Shown: piece after piece, positions 11,254 to 25,600 of the stretch
How the letters are laid out: each line of letters opens with the position of its first letter
Numbering within the stretch: position 1 is the first letter of the stretch
From: Lethocerus indicus
Lineage: Eukaryota > Arthropoda > Insecta > Hemiptera > Belostomatidae
DNA length: 64,000 bases
Reading direction: 5' to 3'
Assembly (NCBI GenBank): GCA_019843655.1
Contig: JACDQD010000011.1
Location: 5,374,604-5,438,603, forward strand
Translations under genes and position numbers: made by a program
Notes under the pieces: model-generated
Database searches by the model: none
What the model was told of the DNA's origin: nothing
Seen by the model: only the letters and a program-made list of their open reading frames with translations

Positions 11254-14200
11254 GTGAGTATCTATATAACAAATTATTGCATGTAATATCTTATTGTTCT
11301 AGATTAACCGATTGCATTATTTATATGCATTTAGTAGTTACTCAGTAACCATAAAAATGATTTTGCAGTAATATGCCCAAAGGGTATTCATCTATCTAGG
11401 ACAAACTAATCTTAAACAGGTTTTGTTAATTTTTTACTGAAAGTTTTTTATTCGAAGTAGTTATATACTAGAAGTATTTTTACAATAGATACAGATAGAA
11501 AAAATATATTAAATGGCCGTAACACTTAGAGTCATTCCACATAATTGATTACTACCGTTTGTTATGCACTGTTCGTTTTTTAAAATAATTTAAAAATTCA
11601 GAAAAAATCTGTTACCGATCCTGTCAGCACTACCACAGCAGTTTCTCGGATTATTAGGAGGTCCAACAATTAAAAATATGAGTCTCACGTGACATATATC
11701 CTAATGGTTTATTTCAGTCGAAATACCCTAATTAGATATATTACCCGGGTCTGGCACCCACTCATTCATTTTTTAGACCGTATATTAAAACTCTTCGAGA
11801 AGAATCCTTGAATATCAGACCCGACGAAAGAACGTTCGTTACAATTAAATATTGAAGGGCCACTATTATGATACACGCGGATCCAATATACCTTTTAAGA
11901 GGTCCGTAATTAACTTCCCGATTTTCGTGGTTTCAATAAAACCGGTTTCGGCGTACCCAGCGTATCCATTCGGGCCGAAGGGCGAGATTCAACCGTGCAT
12001 TCATTTTCAGTGTCCCATGAAATTATCAACACCCGAGGACGCTCATGAATATTAATACTTGATATATTAAAAAATGAGAAGTGAAAATTTATTTTTCGCT
12101 TCCATCCTTACAATTCAATTTTTCCCTTTCGAGAGCGAAGTCACTGTCGTCTGTAAATTTAATGGACAGTTTATTAGAAAGAATAATACAGTCAAGGTAT
12201 TTTTTGAGGGCGAGAACATTTCGAATATCATAAATCCTAAGCTCAGGACAGAATAAGTTAGTGGAGGCCGAAGATTTCATTATAGTTTTGGCGCCTTCGC
12301 GATGGAACATTGAAAATAGATCGCTCTAAACTAGGACGAAAAAATAAAAGAAGAAAATATCAATAAGGTGATGATATTAGTACTAGGAAATAACTCAATC
12401 AACATATGAGCTTATAGGGATAAGTCACTCCAGCTATATAAATACATTTTAAATAAGTTAAGCTCAAATTTAATAAATGTTTTAATGATATAATGGATAA
12501 CGATAGAATGGTAATTCGTGTCTAGAATGAAGTACGCTTTTTTGTTCATTACATTCTGCCCTAGGCTTTCACCTGTGGCCCATTCTTCAAAACCTGTCTT
12601 GTTAGTGTCGTACCATCCTTTATTCATATTTCCTAGCCCACAAAAGCACATTTCATTCCGTGTTTTGACATGTTCAAAAAAAACCGGGGGGAAAAAGCGC
12701 ACAATACAAATTACATGATTGGCGTTTTGTCCGGACAAGTAAATATCCGGACGGGAAGTGAAAATATCCGAGAAAACTGGGTGTTGCCGCGAAGCCGCAC
12801 GGCCGCGACGGGACTTTTCAGTTAAGTTTTTTTCTGTTTCCCGCCCCAGCAGTCGAAGTGTTGGGAAAACAAAAGTGGAGTTTTTCACGGGGTCTCTGGA
12901 GTGCGTCCGATTGAAGCTGCACGTAAAACTCACATTGGCGGCTGCACAGGGCCGGCCAGTGTTGACGACTCCATTTTCCGGACGCTTCAGCCACGCAAAA
13001 GCCGGTCGAGGGGTAGGCAAACACGAGAGTTAAAAAGTTATATCTATAGAGCCGTGTTTCAGCTACGATTCGCCAATCAGCTATTCCCGTGAAAACCGGT
13101 CGGTAGTTTAAAATTCGATAAATTCGCACTGTTTAAACAATTTAAAATTTTTCAGATTTGAAGATGTTAGGACTCTAGAGGACTGAAATTCCGTATTCTT
13201 AATTAGAACGATTAATATAGAACTGAAAATTCCCCGCTATTATTTCTCAAGGCAACATGCCTCGCATTTCTTGACATTTGTTCAAACGTAATTTTCCCGC
13301 CGATGTTTTTCCTACGCCCTTTTGGTATCTTTTGGCCGCATCGTAGAGCGCGTAGTCCCGCAGGATAATATGATGGCTGCCGGTTACTAAGGAGGCGTAA
13401 ATCTAAATTTAGCAGACGAGACCGATAACCAGCTCGATCGCTTGCAATAGACAAGCGATATTGCAGTCAGTCCGGCAATATGAACCGGTTAGAGAACTTT
13501 CAAAATTATTAATATTCTCAGCTCGCGATTACTTTCCTCACAGTCTATCGGAATTTCATAGCCTCACTCGATTTCCTACTGAATACATTTCGCCGGCAAC
13601 CGGAAGCAAATATTTGGACGACTCGTTCCGACCGTCGGGTACGATTAGATTCCGAAAACCGTTCTCAATACAGATCGTAATAAGTCAGTCGGTAATGTGG
13701 AAATCCGTGCGGAAGCTGTGTGTTTATACGAAGCCTTCAGTTTACATCGGCCGTGCAAACATCAATTACACTTCACCGCTGTCACGGGCACCCGAACGCT
13801 CCTGTTTGGACAAGGAGTTTGTGTCTCTCAGAAGTGTGAACATTCGAGCCTGCAAGGGTAGGAGTTAAAATAGCCCAGGTAAAATACTAACAGAGATAAA
13901 TTACAGTCCGTATAAAATAGTTAATAGTTATGGCATTGTTTCAAAAGTGATTCTAACAACGATGAAAGTACTGAACGCCGAATTCACAATTTTCAGAAAG
14001 CGATGATTCGGTACACGTGTAACCGGCGTACCCGTGAAACCTACTCTCGTTATGTAAGGACACACAATCCCAACTCGTTTTGTAGGGCTGTGACATAATA
14101 TCGGCGCGATTATTGGAAAGCGGTAGTGGTCGGGAAGCAAAACTGTCGAAATGAATTGTAATGAGAGCACCCGGGCGCCGTATGGGGCTCCCTCACGTAA

Positions 14201-17200
14201 TCAGTTTTTAGTAGACAACGCGAACGCCGTACGCGAATAGCGAAAAGGGGAAAGGTTTCCCTGACGAGGAATCGCCGGGTGAAACCAACGGTAAGAATGA
14301 GCACTCGATGGAGAAGAACAAATTACTTCTGAATATAAGGTTAAAGAACCAGTTCCCCCACTATTTAGGTTAGGGAGCATCCGAAACCGTAACTTGTTCA
14401 TGTGTCAAAAGTGCCATCATTAGGTGGTCCCTTTTAGCGAGACATTCATGCGGGGAAAATACGCTCAACATTCGTACCCATAATTATTTTGTAGTTGATT
14501 GTACAAAAATAAAAGGGGAAAAAAGTATTGAGAAAAAAATCAGTTTAAATGTTTACTACGTTACCGGCTAATTTTCATTACAGACAGAATACAACTGAAA
14601 ATGGCGAAAAGCTAAAAGGGTACCCAGCTAATATAAAAGGGAGAATAGTTAGAACAATTATTTTATTATTTATTATATATATTATTATTATTATTATTAT
14701 AGTCTTATTTATTATTTCCTAAATTTATAGTTGTTTTAGGGTATACATTAGGGTCCGGAATATGACTCTTGTTTTCCGGCAATAACGCAATGTAGTTTTT
14801 GATACCCCGTAGTTTTCAATCACTGAAATCTGTTTTTAATGAACTTCAGTGAACGACTTCAGTGTTCGCCGTACAACGCCCAACTTGTAAAAACCGGACA
14901 ATGTGCAATATTGCATAACTCGTCGGGTCAAATGACGTCAATTCCGTTTTAATTGATTTTCCTGAGCCCTTTTGACAGGGGGCGGAATTTTATCCAATCA
15001 TCTCAACCCTGTTCGCGTGTATAATTCGACCAATTTACAAGATTTCGCTCTAATTTCTACTACCCTAGAACTTATTTTAATCTAGCGGGGAATCTAACCC
15101 CGTCATTTGAAGAAACGGCCGAATATAAGAACCGAAATTAGATTCTGCGCCTTAACAGCAGCTTCACATTCACATCGGCGGATGCACAGGTGTTTCAGAT
15201 CAGCTTCATCAATATGCTCAGATAGTGTTTCATTTTCGCATTCGATTCCCCTCCAATATATGCGACTCGGCCATCTGAGCCCAACAAATAATGGCAATCG
15301 ACAGATTTGATTCCCTTATGAGATTTAAAAGAAAAAAAGGATTGGGCGTACAATATATCCGCTTCAATATTTACCGGAGGCGATTTGTGGAAGCTACTTA
15401 TTTTCGAGCGCGTACCTATGCCCGCTTCAGTATCGAGTTACCGGTTTCCTGATTTGGAGGGGAATTGATAATTTTCCGCACGATATGGCTAAATTCCTAA
15501 ATGTATTATTGACGGAGTGAGACCGGCTATTTCTGTAATTTAAGCAGACAGCTCCCGGGCACATAAATCGAATCTCGTTGGTTCCACGGTTGTGGAATTT
15601 CGAAAATATCATTACCAACTAATAGCGTATTCGGAAAATAATTTTCAGGAACTCTTCGGACGCGGCACCAATACTGAGTGGGGGATGAAAATCTTGCATA
15701 AAAAATACAATTAATTAATTCAGTGGCTAATTTAATAAGCTCCTTGATAAATTCAAATTTAATACTGAAGAAAAACTAGACGCTTCTAGGAATGATTTAT
15801 CGAATTAGTCCTTGTTATATGTTTTCTATTTTTTTAAAAACTCACTACCGAATGTGTGTTCGTACAACGCTTCGAGGGAAATCACAATCCAGACATTTGT
15901 TAACGATCACCGGCTAAAGTTTGGGGTTCCGAAAGCTTCAGAGGGGTCCGCTAAGTGTCGAGAGCCCGCCTACGCTCCTTTGTGGCGCCCGCCTCACTCA
16001 TTTCTCACGCAACCTTTCCGGCCGCATTTTCGGCTTTATATTTTTCACTGAAGAGCCTTTCGTGGGCGTCGACACACTTCTTTTTTTCAAACCGCGCTCG
16101 GTTGGGCGACAAACTCACCCTTAAAAAATTACGACGAAACTGGTCGGACGGGACAAAAGAATGTCCTGTGAATACATCTCCGATCCAAATTGCATTCGAG
16201 AATCGAACTCAGAAATTTGCTTTGAGGAATATTCCTCAATTACAAATTGCAGCTTATTAAACCATTTCAGATAAGTAGTTCACGACTAAACCACTGTTTC
16301 CGAAAAGAAGTTCAGTTATACCATTGTAGGCTCACTCTTATCGTTGGTTTCTCTAAGTGAATCTTCGTTTCCAATTTATTCAAAATGAGTGTAGCGAACG
16401 CTTATTCGAATCCCGGTAGCGCCCACAATTTTCCTTCAATTGTAAATTTGAAAGTAAAATTCAACTACAGGCAGTTCAACGTCGGCATTAAGCCCGTAAT
16501 TAGCGTAAGGTCCCTTTATTTGTTCCGCCCGAAACATGTCGGGCAATAAAGGCCGGGGAAAATAAAGACCTGAGGGGAAACTCGGCCAGGCTTTTCGAAT
16601 TTCTTTATATTTTGAGCGGCTCCAAGACACGGGACCGCTGCAGGTTTACGATTTTACAGGCGGATTTTTGAGGGTGAATAAAACCTTTATTCCGAGTTTA
16701 GCAACCCCGGTTAGGGCAGCGGACCAGGTTGAATATTTAGGCAGGATTATTTGCTCTTCTATTTGTTTAAACTTCATTCCATTTGGCCCAACGCAGGTTT
16801 TTTTCTAGTATATACACTCTTCAGTTTGAATCTATCAAAATGTATAACAATTATATTACTTCAGCTATATGTAGTTACTTTAGCCAACAGTTTTCAGTCA
16901 AGCACTCTAGAATATGGACCGCGGTTTACGTTTCTGAAACCATAGAGCTTATTGTAGGCGTAAAATATTGTGGATGATGTTTTGTTAGGTTTTTTGGTGT
17001 TTAAATTTTGAAGAGCGATGGGATAATTCACTAGGATATTTTCTATTTTAGGCATGGAGGGATGAAGGGAGTTAGATTTAACAAATAAAAAAACCGAAAC
17101 ACCCACAACAGCATTTGGAAACGTTATTCCACAGACGAAATCCTCTTAGCGTCAGCCTGAGAATACATTCAACCTCTATCGCCCTCTATCAACCGCATTG

Positions 17201-19056
17201 TATTTTAGGAAACGCTCCATATTGTTTCTCAACTGAATTTAATTACTGGCTATTACAGAGAATTAATTCCAAATCAACTGATGAATTATAATCAAATACA
17301 CAAGTTTTATAAACTCTCATTCCTTTACAATATATTCTGATTTTATGCGAAATAGAATGTTTTCGTTAATTCAGGCCACTACATGCTAATTTATTTGCAT
17401 TACATTGCACGTATTCTGGCTGTTTTGAAACAATATAATAAGAAAAAATAATGGCTACAATAAATAAGGAAATATATCAAACCTAAACCAGGTAATTCTT
17501 CCGAAGCATCATATCCTATTATTTCCGATACCGTAATCCTATAAAGTGTTGCTGGTGAAATATCCTTGAGTAATTTGAAAATAAATGCATTGAGTTTTAC
17601 AGACAATACCATTAAATAGGGGGAAATAAAAATGGCCCCGTGGTAGGCAATTCGCAAAACATTCAAGCAATGCGGGCTTGCATATCGTCCGCCTTGCAAT
17701 AAAAATATTCTTAGACCGAGGGTCAACGGCCTCAGCAGAATATGTACACTGGCTTATCAAGCAAGTTGAATTACGCCTAAATTAATTAGTCGCGTGGGTT
17801 GTGTCTGCTTTATTAACTGTTTCCAGAGCGTTTTAGTACTAACACTGTAAGGCAAATAAGCGGATAAGCGGTGTTCGCGAGGCGTGAAATACAGAAAGTT
17901 TTAATTGAACCCTTATTGACCAATTTCGGAAAGTTATTTTTGGCAAATTTACACGCGTCGGCTCAAACCATTAAACCTAATCAATTCCAACACGGCGCTA
18001 ACAGGTTTTGTTAACGCTTACCGGGTTGGTAATTGAATAACAAGAAGACGAAAATAGTTAAATTTAAATGGGACAAGAATATATTACTTTTAGACGTTAT
18101 TCTTATAGTAAACATTATATATGACAGTTATGAAATTTCTCAAATATTAGCATTACTGCATAATACTCCCCGATTCTTTTTTAATATACCTAAGCACAAG
18201 AATCTTGTTCTAAAAGCAGAGAGGGGTATTGCTGAAAATAAGTACAAGGATCTAGAACGGACTGCCTTTTTAATTCTCTATTTGGTAAAAAGGAGTGGGA
18301 GAACAGTATTGTAATATAAAGTAAATGTTTATAAATTTTACGTTCCGCAGTTTAAGGCGGGAGACAGCGGAGAATTTCCGGAGAAAATTAGCAAGAGGAG
18401 ACTCCACGTCAAAATGTTCAAAAATATCTCATTTTAAAAGTGTCCATCAAGGCAAGGGAAGGCAGGGGAGGCTTCACTTCAAACCCAGACTTGTTGTTAA
18501 TCTCAAATTGCGGGCGGAAGACAATTAAGACGGGAGGGACATAAGTGGGCCGGGGCACTACTTAGTGCCAGCGCCCACTTCCCACTTCACAAACTTCTCC
18601 CCCGGCACCAGGTCTTTCCGCGGCATTCTTTTGTGCCGGCTTAATGAGTTCCTGAACAACCCTATCATCGGCCGCCCCACGGACGGGTAAGGGGTGGGAT
18701 CGGGGTGAGTTTATATTTAGAAACGGGGCGACGCGATAAATTAAATCGGTCGGGCTTAGTTCACCGGCCACGGGTGCAGTCGCCCCCTGAATGGCGGCAT
18801 TCAGAGAACACAATGGTATTTCAGTCCACGGTGAACGTGAACTCGCGCAATAACAAATTTCGAACTGATATTCAAGTGACTGCAGGAATTACTGAAGCAA
18901 TTCAGTTACCACATACGCCGATTTATTGAGTCAATAAATTAACAAGAATAAACAAACGGCGCAGGAAAGTCGAAATTAAAATCCTTGCTTATTCCTGGAT
19001 TGCTCCAGTCCCTGATCAGAACATGTCCAGACAAATTAGGGCATCTCGCCATCAAG
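11254..19056. other. No gene recognised
   Basis: This region holds the longest ORF of the window (12412-13020 -, 202 codons), which overlaps opposite-strand ORFs in a GC-richer patch and carries no known motif. The 135-codon ORF at 13461-13868 + is likewise unrecognised. A microsatellite at 14.68 kb is listed separately. Confidence 0.55.
14657..14717 (+). repeat. (ATT)n microsatellite
   Basis: Seven consecutive ATT units at 14680-14700 sit within a broader TTATT/TATT-rich tract. Confidence 0.85.
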
Positions 19057-19152
19057 GTCAGATATAGATCTTGGATAAGATTAAATCGTCGAGAGAAGAT
19101 AGAAGAACGCAAGAATTATGACATTCCAAAGCCTCGCGGACCGACTAATAGG
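19057..19152 (+). repeat. SINE-like repeat, old diverged copy
   Basis: This aligns over about 95 bp with the 28.3 kb copy, for example GATCTTGGATAAGATTAAAT against GGTCTAGCAAAAGACCAAAC, then ATTCCAAAGCCTCGCGGACC and an end at AATAGG. Most differences are C-to-T or G-to-A changes, as expected of an old copy. It ends at the same 3' point as the other copies. Confidence 0.5.
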
Positions 19153-20072
19153 TACCTTTTAAAATAATATTTATTTATAATGATGGTCCCATAGCTCCAA
19201 ATAAAATTTGGGAATAATTTTGAATATTTACTAGTCCGACATAATTGTTTCAAGTTTTACAGTTTTGTGGCACAGATAGTTCAAAATAGAAATGACGATT
19301 GATTAATCTGACCGATTCTAGACCGTAATTAGTTCGTAAATTCTAAGAGATATAAACGCTGTTCCGTTGCGCAATAATTTTTGTTACGATTAATAATTAA
19401 GCAGGGCAAGAAACTTCTGAACCGTGGCGTTTTACCGACTACCTCCAGATTAATTCTGCCCTCAAAAGACCCGGGCGACCGCAGATCGATAAATGCCCTA
19501 TTCAAAATAGATTATGTCTCGGTGACTTACTGAAATTTCTTTTAATAGCAAACGGGGTTCGCACTTTCCTGACCCCTTGAAAACACTTCATTATAATTCG
19601 GAACCGGATTGTGAACAGTGAGAGCAAATTTAAATGTTTGCACCGCTCGCTAAACGTGCGATTCTCGGGTGTTTGCGCCTGAGAGACCGAAAGCAATACC
19701 AAGAACTATAGATTTAAATATGTCGCAAATAATAATTAATTCTATTAAGCTTCAATCGCTATATATTTTTTTTCCTTTAGGATATTATAATATTTTAGCT
19801 TTTGGCTTATAAACATTTCCTGGCTTTGGACAACAATTTGCATAATAAAGTTAAAATAAAGAAAAAATTATTATTCTTATCACGTCATGGATCTTCCAGG
19901 TCTTGCCTCACGATAACGACAAAGTGAAATGTATTCCTTGAAATTTATAATTTCCATTGTAATACTTAAAGTAATAACATATATTTAATTAGAACAGAGT
20001 TATAGGCCGAAATGTCTTTTACATACACAGCGAGTGGCTAAAGGGATAACTGTTTAAAGGGGATTCACATTG

Positions 20073-20097
20073 AAAACTGTCCGTTGCGGACAGTTTT
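20073..20097. repeat. Perfect 11 bp inverted repeat with 3-base loop
   Basis: AAAACTGTCCG, loop TTG, CGGACAGTTTT. The following bases repeat part of the arm (GGACGGAC), suggesting a terminal or internal palindrome of a small DNA transposon (MITE). No second end was found within the neighbouring kilobase. Confidence 0.5.
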
Positions 20098-22533
20098 GGA
20101 CGGACCTATTTCCAGCAATCAAGGCTTACGGCGGGGGAGGTGGGGACAGTTGCCTCAAACCGCGGCATTTCATTAATCCCCAGTCGGGTTGGATTTGTTT
20201 AAGTGCCAGAGTTTCTTAGTCAAAGCGTAATTAGTTTTAGCAGCGCACTTGGAAACCGAGCAGTCCAATTTCGGCCTAGGCTCAACCTTAATAATAAATT
20301 CCTAGTCTATCAATACTAGTACTAATACCTAGTTTCTCAAACTACTTTTTGATTAGTCTTTGGAATTATATAAATTTAATTAGATGTGACCAAACAATAA
20401 ATTTCGGTACTTTTCCAATATTGATTTTAAATCGTTTCGTTTGTTATATGAACAAAATATATACAGAAAATATATTAAAATATTATAAGGGGACTTACTC
20501 GTTCGTACTCGGTAGCCCTCTCCGAAGAAACAGCTGGTCGGGCAAAGTCTGAAACATAAATTAAAAGTAGCGTTAGTTTTAAATTAAAAGTGAGATGGTC
20601 AGGAAGCTTCATCGGCGAGAGAGGTAGAACTAGAAACGCTGTAAGTCCTACGTTCCTTGCACCAGGAAATCAATAATTATAATATCCTCGGTAGACGGGG
20701 TTGGGTCGGATTTGGATGAAAATTGACAGTTCCAGGAATGAAGTCATCCCGAATGGATAGTGTTTCCAACCTGGAAATTCAGTTATCCGCCGCCATTAGC
20801 GTGACGCGAATCGCCTTTCTACGGTCGATAAATAAAATATCACCATGGCCGGGGCATTAATTAAGGTACCGATGTGGGGGGGGTGGCATTTGGTCGGCAT
20901 ACGTTGGACCGGTTCCAGTGAACCCGAAAGAAATGTGTCCTATGGAAAGCCTGCAAGGGGCGCTGATACTCCGGCAACCAATTAAACTCAGTCATATTCA
21001 TATTTTCTCTTAATTTCCACTTTCATTCGGTAATCCGGATGTTTGCGTCTGGCATACATTAGTTTGGGTTCGTTGGAATAACCGGGTGAAATTCGAATAC
21101 GGAACGGCCAATTTTCCCGATCAACGTCTGTTGAAAAATGTTCTATTAATTTCTATTAAGACGCAGAAAACGTTAATTCCTGATATAGATTCGGAATAAT
21201 CGAAAATCAAAGTGAACCAATTTTTATTTTATTTATCTATAGTTGTTTTGTTTCAATAAAGTTTTGCTAGCATGCTACAAATGATCGATCAATAATAATT
21301 GTTCGCAGTGAAAATCTAACTTGCACCGTACAATTTGATATTTATGAAATTGAGTAGTTAATTCAATTAAATATAAGTCAATAAAAAATTATATTTTACT
21401 TTCGTAAAGAAAATAGAATTCTGCAATTTGATCTAATATAAAATTATATATCATGACAGATAATAGATATATTCATTTTTCTAAATTTCCAAAGAAAACC
21501 TTATTCTTACAACAATAAGTTGCGGAATAGATCTGTTATAACAACTTTTTAACCCTCATTTATGTTAACAAACATCATGTCGTTAGTGATGAATTAAAAC
21601 TGGCAAAACCCATATTCTCCTCGTCTGGCTGTCGATCCGTATCTAACTATAATTTGGGTATACGGCGGTGATGATAGCGGACATTGAATTGAATTGAATA
21701 GCGGGCACCGAATTGCAGTTAATTGACACAATTGAATAAAGCGATCCCGCAAATATCCGATAGACGGGGCGCGGGGGTGGCTAACGATTTAACAAATTCA
21801 TCGGACCATGAGTCCCAGTGACCGCTAATGAATCCTGTTAATGCATTCGCCGACGTCAACGCAATCATAGAAAGGGGACGAAATAAACGGTTTTTATGGT
21901 ACGGCCTCTAGAGTTCACAGAAGCCTCTGAACTGGCGCAGGCCGTTGTGTAAATGCCGTTTCTGTAAAGGCGCATATCACACAAAATAAGTCCGATTTAA
22001 TTGTCCGGCCGAATAATTCGTGTGATCTAAATTTACGGCTTCTAACAGTAAATTTAAGAGGACGTAGCAGTATTAATCAAACAGCTAGGCAAAAGTTAGA
22101 GCAGTCAGAGATTTTTTATAGTTCTTTCTTTCTTCTTGTTCGCATGTACTGTTTTTACAAAAAAATTAATTCTGATTAACCTGATTTCACCGTATTATAG
22201 TACTGAATTTCACTAGAGTTTCTGGTATATATTCGCCTATGAACAGTCAATCTCATATTACGGCGGGTAAAACCGCAGGGGTCGATTAGGGAGGGAAAGA
22301 AAAGCGATACCGATTTTGTTTCTTATTTATTCCCTTTGTTATGGCTGTAGGTTCCAATCAAATACCGCGCGTTGATAGAAGAGATTTTCAGTACAACTGC
22401 ACTTTCGGGGTATTTTTAACGACTGAATAACTATGAGTTGTACGAGTCTTATGCGAGGGGTGTTTAGTGTCATATTGCCGGTACTTGGACGGTACATTCA
22501 GAGTACGTTCCGCTCGTGCTAAACGAGACAAAG

Positions 22534-22571
22534 TGAGAGAGAGATAGAGAGAGAGAGAGAGAGATAGAGAA
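22534..22571 (+). repeat. (GA)n microsatellite
   Basis: An interrupted GA repeat with two GATA interruptions. Purine-only strand; an H-DNA-capable tract. Confidence 0.85.
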
Positions 22572-22633
22572 AGGGTAAACCGGTATATTAACGGTGCGCC
22601 GTTAAATGTAGTTTCCCGTTTCGGGCGGTTCGA

Positions 22634-22658
22634 GGGACGAGGGAGGGAGGAGGGAGGG
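22634..22658 (+). other. G-quadruplex-type motif
   Basis: Five GGG runs separated by 1-4 bases lie 60 bp downstream of the GA microsatellite. The spacing fits the standard G4 pattern. No gene starts nearby. Confidence 0.5.
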
Positions 22659-25600
22659 TTCGTTCATTAATCCGAGATGCGCCCGCCTTTCTTTGATCAA
22701 CGGGCCTGCCCCAACCTCCACCCGACAAAGTGCGCTGTTCCCGGACGATATATTCCCAATTTGGAACCCCATTATAGGCCGGCGTTATTACACGTGGCGG
22801 GGATTTAACAAAGGCGACGCCCCACCCGGCCCGTATGCAGATCCCGCTACACCGAAGGTAACTATCTCTAGCCAGGGGAATTTCATCAGCCCAATATACT
22901 GCAGGAATGGTCACGCGATTACAACGCTTTTTCAGACACGTGCGCACCCATTGTCAAGTGAACTGTGAAATTCGGGCAACGTCCAGCGATATTACTGTCT
23001 AACACCGAGAGTAATTTTATTATTGAAATCGACATCTGTTTTTTATTTTTCAACACGATTCAATTTAAACGACCACTATCACTGTTACGCAATATTGAAA
23101 CAAATTAACACTTGAATTCTGGTTTATTGATAGTATTATTTGGTTAACAAATTATCGACGTATGGTTAATATTCATCTGGTGTGCGTATTTGAACATTGC
23201 GTTCCCGATAGCCTGTTTATTATGCAATATGGTGTGCGATAACTCTGACGTTATATAACTGATATTATTCTGACTAATATAGCTGGGAGTTTTGTTAACC
23301 ATTTATCTGTTTGATGATAAACTAAAATGACAACGTGGCATCTTTCTACTTTTTATTTTCGTACTAATGTGGCGGCTAAATAGGATAGCCTATATTCTAC
23401 AAGGGGCCCAATGAGGCAGCGTCGGTTATCCAAGGTAATTAAGTCGTTACACGGGCCAATGAATAGGCTTCAATTTCACCGTGGGCCGACACCGATAAGG
23501 GATATCGCGTGCTTTCTTTAAGAGGGGGTTTAAGAGCGGACAACGCGGGAAAGAGGGGGGAAGCGATGTGGAGGCCGTTGTATTGTTTCGTGGGACTGAG
23601 GGTGAAGCCCAGACGCCCTTATCTCCAGTCAGCAGCTACCCACAGACGCCTTCCAAAGAACAACCGTACCGAATCTCCGATCGAAGACCGTTTTTTAAAA
23701 ATTTAATTTCTCCGTTCCATTTGCCCGCGGTATTGTAGAAATGCCAGTCACCGTCCGACCGGAATCGACGATACGGTTATTTCCGATCGGCGAATCTTTT
23801 CATTTCTTTAGAGCATATGAAATTCGACTGATTAAATCGAGAACTATTGAGTGAACCACCAAGAATTTAAGGTTATAGACAGGCAGTATTGAAAGCAAAA
23901 GATTCAAAAATGCCACCCGGAAAAGAGAATCTTACTTTCACTCTATTATAATGCTAAAGTAGTCCAGTTAATAGACACCGATTGGCCTAAGCATTATTTA
24001 ACATATCCCAAGGATCATTATCAGGCTTGGAGCTTTTCTCGTATACGTTAGCCCATGTAATAATGTCACTTCCAGAAGTCGAGCTCAACACAGCTTTGTC
24101 TGCCGACGGTATTTGTACCGTTCTTATAATTTAAAGATTCCGCGATTAAAAGACAATTAAAAGAAATTCTGGATGCTGGATGTAATTCGGGGAAGACCCG
24201 TTCCCGAAGTTCTTCCGCTGTCCCGACTTTTAGCATTCCCGCTAAACTATTGTTCCATACACCTGGCCGACTTGTTAAAACTTCCCAACCCCGGAATTAA
24301 TAAGCAGGGGGGAAGAGGATAAAATCGCTGGGGCAATCTGTGAATCTTTTATCATATTTCAGAAACTTTAAATTAACTCCTCGATCTTTGAAGTGGAAAA
24401 GTGAATTCGGAATAAGTTGTCGGCCTATCTGTACATTAGACGGTTGTACGGGACGAATAGCCTTAAATATAAACTGAATTACCCTGTGATAGTATTCCGC
24501 CCATAATTTTTAAGAAATAGTTAATTTAAAAACAATTTTGAAAGCAGGTAGTGAGACGGTACCGAAAAAAATAACCGGTTACTGACGACGGCGAAAAAAA
24601 TAACCTCAAATTCAACAAGCAGAAACAGTATATCGAAACAACGTTATATGAAATACGATGATATCGTAACGCAGGATCTGATACGTTTGATTCCTAAGTT
24701 ATAAACATCCGGACCGTCACTTCGTTGATCCTCTCCGATATTAAAGGAGAGAGAGGCGGAATTATTTCTTCATCGAATTAAATATTTGCATTCAAAACTT
24801 TTTATTGGATCGGAAGTCTCGGAATTAGTCTGTTTATGTAACGGAGTGGTTCGTCCGAAGGATAACGAAATCGGGGGTTAAATATTGAAGTGTAAAACCC
24901 CCGGCCGTCCTCAAATGTTGACCGAACGAGGAAAACCGTAAAACCCGTGGATCAAGTTTATGCACAAGACCGGATTGAATTCGTAAAAAAGAAAAAAAAA
25001 CAAAGAAATCGTTGCCCCGTGGTACGGGAAGAGGAATTCGATGGAACAGCGGCGGGGTTTCCGGTCAAACTGATTAACTCCACCAATCTCTTTCTATCCG
25101 CACTGCAGGCACCAACACTTTTCTAGAAGGTCGAAAACTAATCTCGCGTAAGGTCTCTGTCGACGGGATGATCGCGGAACGTAAACCGTTAACTGGAAAA
25201 AAAGGGTTTTACGACGGTGACGTCACGACTGAGAATAACTGGCCCTCAATAACTATTTTCTTTGGGATCTATATGTTGTTATCGATGCCGGGGAGTCCTA
25301 CCTAACCCTCGTGAACAAAAAATATATGGAGCGTGTCATCTTGTTTTTTTATAATGAGCAATTTTGCTCGACCGATATCCGAGCACATGGAAATCCCTTA
25401 AAGCAACTTTGTTTTTTCAAGAAATGTTAGAGCTAATTCCTCTACCTTGTTTGGTTATTTGCTCATCAATCAGTTTTAATATTATGGCATTGAATAAAAT
25501 GTATTTATTTCGGTCCTATTCGACCGGATATTAAATGATCCCATTGTACGGGGGTCTCTACCCAACGCTCTGTGAACAATTGACACCGTTCTAGCCGGGG

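Noticed and set aside
12412..13020. Longest ORF in the window (202 codons, minus strand)
   Set aside because: It overlaps open frames on the other strand in a GC-richer patch, has no recognisable domain, and its last third turns into AT-rich low-complexity residues. Kept only as an unexplained ORF.
13461..13868. 135-codon ORF on the plus strand
   Set aside because: Serine/arginine-rich translation without motif, splice context or family resemblance.
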